Source: Mangrovivirga cuniculi
GTDB taxonomy: Bacteria > Bacteroidota > Bacteroidia > Cytophagales > Cyclobacteriaceae
NCBI RefSeq assembly: GCF_005166025.1
Contig: NZ_CP028923.1
Span: 2,668,001 to 2,732,000 of the forward strand
Direction of reading: 5' to 3'
DNA: 64,000 nucleotides
Shown: in pieces, positions 59,526 through 64,000 of the stretch
Position numbering within the stretch: position 1 is the first letter of the stretch
Layout: each line of letters begins with the position of its first letter
Notes under the pieces: generated by a model
Told to the model about the DNA's origin: nothing
The model's database searches: none
Seen by the model: the letters and a program-made list of their open reading frames with translations, nothing else
Translations under genes and position numbers: made by a program

Positions 59526-60470
59526 TCATTTTAATTCGTTAATTCTGTCATTATTAACACCTATGGTAAAATAAAAGTTTGAACCCTTTCCTTGTTCAGA
59601 TTCCACCCATATATCTTCTCCTGTTGATTCAAGCAGGTTTTTTACTGTTGCAAGGCCGATTCCCTGGCTTTCATGTTTTCCGTCCGGATCATATTTATGA
59701 AATAATTCAAAAATTTTATCCTTTTCTTCAAATGGTATCCCGGGTCCATTGTCCATTACAGAAATTACTGCTTTATTATCCTTCTCCTCAACTTTTATAT
59801 CTATTTCACAAGTAGGTTTATCACAATATTTTACAGCATTACTGATCAGATTTCGCAAAACCCTCAACAGGATTGTTCGATTGAACTCTATTTTGTTATC
59901 AAAATGATCCACTCTTACAGTAATATCATCTTCATAACGGTCTGTCTCTATTATTTCATTGACTATTTCTTCGAGATTGATCTCACTTTTCATCTCAGTG
60001 GGATCTGCAACCACTGAATATTCAAGAATTCCATGGACTAAATTTTTCATTTTATCCACAGTACTTGCAATTTTTACTATTAGATCCCGTGCATCATTAT
60101 TTTCTTCACTGACAGTATTAGCTAAAAGAAAAACAAGTCCGGATAATGAATTGAGAGGAGATTTTAAATCATGGGCAGTACTATATGCGAACTGCTCAAG
60201 TTTTTTATTTGTTTTATCTAGTTGCTCTTTCTCTACAACATTATCTTTCAGTTCCTCGCTTAACATATTAAGACCAAGAGATATCGCATCAAATCGATCA
60301 TTGTTATTACTGACAGGTAACTTATGATCTAAATCTAATGCTGCTATCCATTCAATCATTTCAAGAATTTGAGAAAGTCTTTCATCTTTAGTCATATTAA
60401 CACTATTCACACCTTCAATTAACAATAGATGTTTCTGATTACTTCTATCATTATTTTCATAAGATACCAT
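59526..60470 (-). CDS. Sensor histidine kinase
   Basis: 314 residues, cytoplasmic with no clear membrane helix. HisKA: FAYSTAHDLKSPLNSLSG with phosphoacceptor His100. HATPase: N box LRNLISNAVKY (Asn207, Asn211), G1 DNGPGIP (Asp240), G2 about 272-280 (QGIGLATVKNL). The short N-terminal region (1-85) has a helical segment but no PAS domain I can name. A complete kinase, unlike the GAF proteins at 32 and 39.9 kb. No response regulator is adjacent; the SpoIIAA-like protein encoded next may be its partner. Confidence 0.92.
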   Translation of the reverse strand: MVSYENNDRSNQKHLLLIEGVNSVNMTKDERLSQILEMIEWIAALDLDHKLPVSNNNDRFDAISLGLNMLSEELKDNVVEKEQLDKTNKKLEQFAYSTAHDLKSPLNSLSGLVFLLANTVSEENNDARDLIVKIASTVDKMKNLVHGILEYSVVADPTEMKSEINLEEIVNEIIETDRYEDDITVRVDHFDNKIEFNRTILLRVLRNLISNAVKYCDKPTCEIDIKVEEKDNKAVISVMDNGPGIPFEEKDKIFELFHKYDPDGKHESQGIGLATVKNLLESTGEDIWVESEQGKGSNFYFTIGVNNDRINELK

Positions 60471-60666
60471 AAAATGTTTTTAAAATAAATACATTTATAT
60501 ATTTAAATATTTATATTTAATCTTTATAAAAGGATTTACGCTCAATTCATAATTATTTATTTATATAATTTTAAATTTTTATTACAAATAAGACATGTCC
60601 TTAACCGTTATATTATGCTAAATGTTTAATATATTGGAAATGGTAAACCACAATCATACTTAAACC

Positions 60667-61248
60667 ATGAAAAATTTAATTTACTTTCTCGCTTTTTTTA
60701 TCATTGGATGTTCTTCTGCTAAGGTAGTTAGTTCCTGGAAAGATCCGGACACCACTATTAGTGATACAGACTATGAAAAAGTAATGATCGCTGTACTTGC
60801 CTCTAATGAAGGTAGAAGACGAGCCGCTGAAGATTTTTTAGCACAAAAATACCCAAAACTAACACCTTCTTACCAGGTTTTTAGAGGATTAGAAGAAGAA
60901 AATGTTGATAAGGAACAAGTTAAAAACATTCTTACGAATCAGGGATTTGATGCAGTTATCGTAATGAGATTAGTTGATGTGTCAAAAGAGACAAATTATG
61001 TTCCTGGCAGCTATAGTGGTGGATTTTACGGTTACTATGGTTCTTATTGGGGAGGCTATTATAATCCCGGGTATTATTCTGAAGACACAAAATATACCGT
61101 TTCAACAGATGTATTTTCCCTGGAAAAGGATAAGTTAGTATGGTCTGCGGTTACTGAAACCTACAATTCTTCAAAAATTGAAACAACTATTGAGGATATA
61201 GCCTATTCAGTAACTAAAGAAATGAAGTCCAAAGGCTTTTTACAATAA
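60667..61248 (+). CDS. Lipoprotein of unknown function
   Basis: 193 residues; lipobox Cys15 (FLAFFIIGCSS). The mature part is DUF4136-like in style: VVSSWKDPDTTISDTDYEKV, TNQGFDAVIVMRLVDVSKET, a Gly/Tyr-rich loop (SGGFYGYYGSYWGGYYNPG), then DVFSLEKDKLVWSAVTETYN. Probably an outer-membrane lipoprotein. The neighbouring kinase gene is divergent and a strong terminator follows, so it is monocistronic. Confidence 0.75.
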   Translation: MKNLIYFLAFFIIGCSSAKVVSSWKDPDTTISDTDYEKVMIAVLASNEGRRRAAEDFLAQKYPKLTPSYQVFRGLEEENVDKEQVKNILTNQGFDAVIVMRLVDVSKETNYVPGSYSGGFYGYYGSYWGGYYNPGYYSEDTKYTVSTDVFSLEKDKLVWSAVTETYNSSKIETTIEDIAYSVTKEMKSKGFLQ

Positions 61249-61256
61249 ATAAACTT

Positions 61257-61289
61257 AAAAAGTCACGACCATAAAAGTCGTGACTTTTA
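61257..61289. terminator. Bidirectional terminator
   Basis: AAAAGTCACGAC (61258-61269) pairs with GTCGTGACTTTT (61277-61288), loop of 7, with A5 and T4 tracts. It lies between the rightward lipoprotein stop (61248) and the leftward metal-efflux operon end (61295). Confidence 0.88.
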
Positions 61290-61294
61290 GTTTA

Positions 61295-61909
61295 TTATAA
61301 TTCCTCTATTACTTTACCACAATTAAGCATTTTGTCTCCAAAATAAGGGTTCATCACTTCTTTTTTAGAGCTGATCCAGCTTGCACCTTTATTGTTAAAT
61401 GCCATTGGACAATATTGTTGATAAAGTGGCATATCAATTTGCGATGATTTAATCATTGTATAAACACCTTTTGAAAGATCTTCGAAAGCTTTTCTTTGTT
61501 GTTCGACATCCGATGTATTGGCAATTGTATTGCTTGCTTCAGATAATGCATCCATTTTATCAACTTGATGTTCGTTGATGAAAAGATGTAAAGACTTTGC
61601 TGCGACTGCTGTTTTTTCAGCATCAGTTTCAACTAACGCGTTTTTTATATTTAAATATTCCTCTACTATTGCTTTTGCTGTTGTTGGATCAGCTTCCATT
61701 TCATAAGAAACCTCTTCCGTTTTTTCGGACTTATCATCACCGTTCATTTCGGCATCATGCTCATGATTTTCATGCATTTCTCCATCATGCTCATGCACTT
61801 CTGATTCATTTTCTGTTGTGCCATTTTCAGAACTTCCTCCGCATGACATCGCGAATAAAGAAATTACAAGTAAAAAACTTAATCCTGAAATTAATCCTGA
61901 CTTTTTCAT
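61295..61909 (-). CDS. DUF3347 lipoprotein with His-rich linker
   Basis: 204 residues. Lipobox Cys23 (LFAMSC), a His/Glu/Asp-rich stretch 36-60 (EVHEHDGEMHENHEHDAEMN), then a DUF3347 domain with the signature YQQYCPMAFNNKGASWIS and NPYFGDKMLNCGKV (Cys pair). DUF3347 is common in Cu/Ag efflux operons of Bacteroidota and is thought to bind metal in the periplasm; the CPM and NCG Cys residues and the His cluster are candidate ligands. It is the last gene of the operon, ahead of a terminator. Confidence 0.88.
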   Translation of the reverse strand: MKKSGLISGLSFLLVISLFAMSCGGSSENGTTENESEVHEHDGEMHENHEHDAEMNGDDKSEKTEEVSYEMEADPTTAKAIVEEYLNIKNALVETDAEKTAVAAKSLHLFINEHQVDKMDALSEASNTIANTSDVEQQRKAFEDLSKGVYTMIKSSQIDMPLYQQYCPMAFNNKGASWISSKKEVMNPYFGDKMLNCGKVIEEL

Positions 61910-61917
61910 TGTCTTGT

Positions 61918-62052
61918 TTAGTTATCTATTGAGTTTAAAATTAAAATAATTATAGTTAAAGCTCCTAAAATCATCCAAAAGATGTTTTTAATCATCCTGG
62001 ATGTTGTAGAAGGTTTTTTAGTTTTACTTTCAATTTTGCAACAATCCTTCAT
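61918..62052 (-). CDS. Small membrane protein in the metal-efflux operon
   Basis: 44 residues: an N-terminal Cys pair (MKDCCKIESKTKKPST) and one membrane helix (IFWMILGALTIIILILN). Its ATG overlaps the TAA of the CusB gene by one base (TAATG), so translation is coupled. Twin Cys plus a helix is typical of small metal-sensing or chaperone-like components, though function is not established. The gene is shorter than the usual reporting limit; the coupling and hydrophobic pattern support it. Confidence 0.6.
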   Translation of the reverse strand: MKDCCKIESKTKKPSTTSRMIKNIFWMILGALTIIILILNSIDN

Positions 62053-63779
62053 TAGTGTATCTTGCTTTTTACTTCTCCACAAGTAAGCATCGCATCTCCA
62101 AAATACGGATTCCTGATTTCTTCATCTGCACTTAACCAATCAGCCCCATTATTACTATCGGCCATTGGGCAATGCTGAATATAATATTCGACGGATCCAG
62201 AGTTAAATATCTCGGCGACTTCAATTATTTGATTGGATATAGTAATAAACGTATCCCTTGCACTTTCGATATCATCAGCACTCGTGAATATAGTTAGTGA
62301 TTTAGACAGGTTGTCCTTGTATTCATCAAACATGGTTTTAGCTTCTCCTGAAAAGTTGTTCAGATTGATCGCATTTAGATTAGTCAATAACTTATCTGCA
62401 GATGTATTAGCTGAGTTCAGGTTATCATTAACAAGGCTGTTTTTTAAATCTAAATATTGATCTATTAAATTTTCAATTTGTTCTTTACCATTTATATTAA
62501 TTTCATCCTCAAGGTTTAATCCTGAAACATTTCTGTTCATCATACTTGGTTTATCAGCTAATTGTGCTGCAGCATCGACACTAAAAGTACCATTAACAAC
62601 GATTTCTTCACCCGGACTCAATCCATCTAAAACAATATATTGATCATTAGCCTGAGGGCCAAGAGTTACTTCCCGGAGTTGAAAACCGGTTTTAGTTTCG
62701 CTGTCAGATCTAACATAAACCACAGAACGTGTCCCTGTCCATAATACAGATGATTCGGGAATCATAATTGATTCATCAATATTTTCAACTTTTGCATCAA
62801 CTATTCCTGTTGCAAACATTTCCGGCTTAAGCCTGTCGTCGGGGTTTTTTACAGTGACTCTGGCAGATGCTACCCTTGTTTGGGGATCAATGACCGGATC
62901 AATATAATCTATGACCGACTCATAAGTTTTGCCTGGAATGGATCTGATCGTAAATGTAATAGAATCACCTTCGTCCACCCAGGGCAGATCGCTTTCATAA
63001 AGGTCAAACATAACCCAGACTGTAGAAAGGTCTGCTATTTCGTATAATGATTCTCCTTGCTTTACATGATCACCTATGTTTACTGTCTTTTCTACCACAT
63101 AACCAGAAACATCCGCAGTAATTGGAAATTCTGTTCTTACCCTTCCCGATTCTGCGATGTTTTCGATCTGCCTTTCACTTAGTTTCCAGTTTCGTAGTTT
63201 TCTTTTTGCAGATTCATACAAAGAGGGTTGAGTTTCCCTGATTTTCTTTGCTTCAAAAAGCTCTTCCTGGGCAGTGACAAGCTCCGGAGAATAGATATAA
63301 GCTATCACCTGTCCCCTTTTAACTCTTTCACCGGTGAAATTTACATTCAACCGTTCTATTCTTCCAGGGATATGGGCAGTTTGTAAGAATACTTTTCTTT
63401 CGTCCTGCTTTACTTTTCCAGTAAGTCTCAACACTTTACCGGCATTTCCCCTGGCCACGGTCATCGTTTGTATTTTGGCTAGCTGCATGGCCGTTTCAGA
63501 CATGGTTACGACATCCGGATCAAGCCCTTCATCGCCACCATCTTCAACAGGTATAAGGTCCATGCCACAGATTGGGCAATCACCCGGTTCGTTTTGTCTG
63601 ATCTGAGGGTGCATCGAACAAGTATAGATTGTTTCTTCAGAATGATCATGTTGTTCGGTAGCCGATTCTTGTTCCTTACCATCAGAACCACCGATGAATA
63701 ATCCTGATAGTACACCAATTAACAGCATAAAAATGCCGTACATTATTAATTTATATTTATTTGAAAGTTTCATTTTCAT
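62052..63779 (-). CDS. RND efflux periplasmic adaptor (CusB-type) with heavy-metal-binding and DUF3347 domains
   Basis: 575 residues. N-terminal membrane anchor (10-32), heavy-metal-binding domain with Cys54, Met56-His57, Cys68, Cys71 (YTCSMHPQI ... GDCPICGMDLIPVE), then the HlyD/CusB adaptor fold (GRIERLNVNFTGERVKRGQVIA, barrel-sandwich; STVWVMFDLYESDLPWVDEG, membrane-proximal part). The C-terminal 145 residues are a DUF3347 domain (IQHCPMADSNNGADWLSADE) as in the lipoprotein two genes downstream. It links the inner-membrane pump to the outer-membrane channel for Cu(I)/Ag(I) or similar ions. The pump gene is probably beyond the window. Confidence 0.93.
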   Translation of the reverse strand: MKMKLSNKYKLIMYGIFMLLIGVLSGLFIGGSDGKEQESATEQHDHSEETIYTCSMHPQIRQNEPGDCPICGMDLIPVEDGGDEGLDPDVVTMSETAMQLAKIQTMTVARGNAGKVLRLTGKVKQDERKVFLQTAHIPGRIERLNVNFTGERVKRGQVIAYIYSPELVTAQEELFEAKKIRETQPSLYESAKRKLRNWKLSERQIENIAESGRVRTEFPITADVSGYVVEKTVNIGDHVKQGESLYEIADLSTVWVMFDLYESDLPWVDEGDSITFTIRSIPGKTYESVIDYIDPVIDPQTRVASARVTVKNPDDRLKPEMFATGIVDAKVENIDESIMIPESSVLWTGTRSVVYVRSDSETKTGFQLREVTLGPQANDQYIVLDGLSPGEEIVVNGTFSVDAAAQLADKPSMMNRNVSGLNLEDEININGKEQIENLIDQYLDLKNSLVNDNLNSANTSADKLLTNLNAINLNNFSGEAKTMFDEYKDNLSKSLTIFTSADDIESARDTFITISNQIIEVAEIFNSGSVEYYIQHCPMADSNNGADWLSADEEIRNPYFGDAMLTCGEVKSKIH

Positions 63780-63801
63780 CTATCGTTTTCTAAATGAATT
63801 C

Positions 63802-64000
63802 TTATTCGGTTGCTGTATCCAAATTATTACCTAAATAGTAATCAAGTTCAGCTTCAGCGATCTTATATTCTTTAATAACTTCTAATTGCAGAATCTGATA
63901 ATCCAGCAATTCTTGTTGTATCCTTAATAGTTCCTCGAAATTCTCGCTATTATTGGCATAAGACCTGTATTGTAGGTTAAGCATTTGTTTTAAATGACTT
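63802..64000 (-). CDS. TolC/CusC-like outer-membrane efflux protein, C-terminal end
   Basis: Only the last about 65 codons are inside the window; the gene continues beyond 64000. The visible part ends with YQILQLEVIKEYKIAEAELDYYLGNN, matching the C-terminal coiled-coil helices of TolC-family channels. It precedes the adaptor gene by 22 bases, as in cusC-cusB operons. Confidence 0.8.
   Translation of the reverse strand, partial: SHLKQMLNLQYRSYANNSENFEELLRIQQELLDYQILQLEVIKEYKIAEAELDYYLGNNLDTATE

Noticed and set aside
1-64000. CRISPR array, prophage or insertion sequence
   Set aside because: No regularly spaced repeats, transposase, integrase or phage structural gene was seen on either strand.

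Overview
The window looks like a chromosome fragment from an AT-rich member of the Bacteroidota, probably a Cytophagales-type marine or soil bacterium. The evidence is a SusC/SusD pair, several TonB-dependent receptors with N-terminal carboxypeptidase-regulatory-like domains, a type IX secretion C-terminal sorting domain, many lipoproteins with Bacteroidota-style signal peptides, and promoters of the TTTG-N19-TAnnTTTG class (best seen upstream of tRNA-Arg). The genus cannot be fixed from the sequence alone. No insertion sequence, prophage, CRISPR array or rRNA was seen.

Layout. 1-5.9 kb: end of an outer-membrane protein gene, then a lipoprotein-SusD-SusC uptake operon read leftward. 6.1-6.6 kb: an orphan terminator (possible small RNA) and tRNA-Arg(UCU). 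6.7-7.9 kb: an alpha/beta-hydrolase/OsmC fusion. 8.1-11.4 kb: an ergothioneine-type operon (DUF5996-like, egtB, egtD, DUF427). 11.4-14.8 kb: FUSC-family membrane protein and an Old Yellow Enzyme. 15-17.4 kb: a large GAF protein. 17.4-22.6 kb: a small secreted protein, a very large metallophosphoesterase / kinase-like / Omp85-barrel protein and a class V aminotransferase. 22.7-26.7 kb: DUF5009 membrane protein, VOC protein, SdiA-regulated-type lipoprotein and an HD-domain/PycTM fusion. 26.8-31.9 kb: a leftward run of envelope proteins. 32-44.4 kb: two TonB-dependent receptors flanked by two paralogous GAF sensor proteins that end after a histidine-kinase-like dimerisation domain, then a T9SS cargo protein and another GAF protein. 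44.4-47.1 kb: META, NYN-LOTUS and PLP decarboxylase genes. 47.4-55 kb: secreted TPR protein, lipoprotein, sortilin-like beta-propeller and a two-gene His-rich membrane module. 55-61.2 kb: SnoaL-like protein, VOC plus glycoside hydrolase pair, histidine kinase plus small partner, and a lipoprotein. 61.3-64 kb: a CusB/CusC-type metal efflux operon with two DUF3347 domains.

Two points dominate. First, at least eight genes are interrupted by losses of exactly one base, nearly all inside homopolymer runs; adding one base at each site restores full-length family-typical proteins. This is far more likely a sequencing or assembly artefact than gene decay, so I describe the genes as restored units and state each lesion. 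Second, the most unusual biology is the metallophosphoesterase protein with an apparent secreted protein-kinase-like module and an outer-membrane barrel, the stand-alone HD-PycTM fusion, and the two-gene His-rich membrane module at 52.2-55.0 kb.
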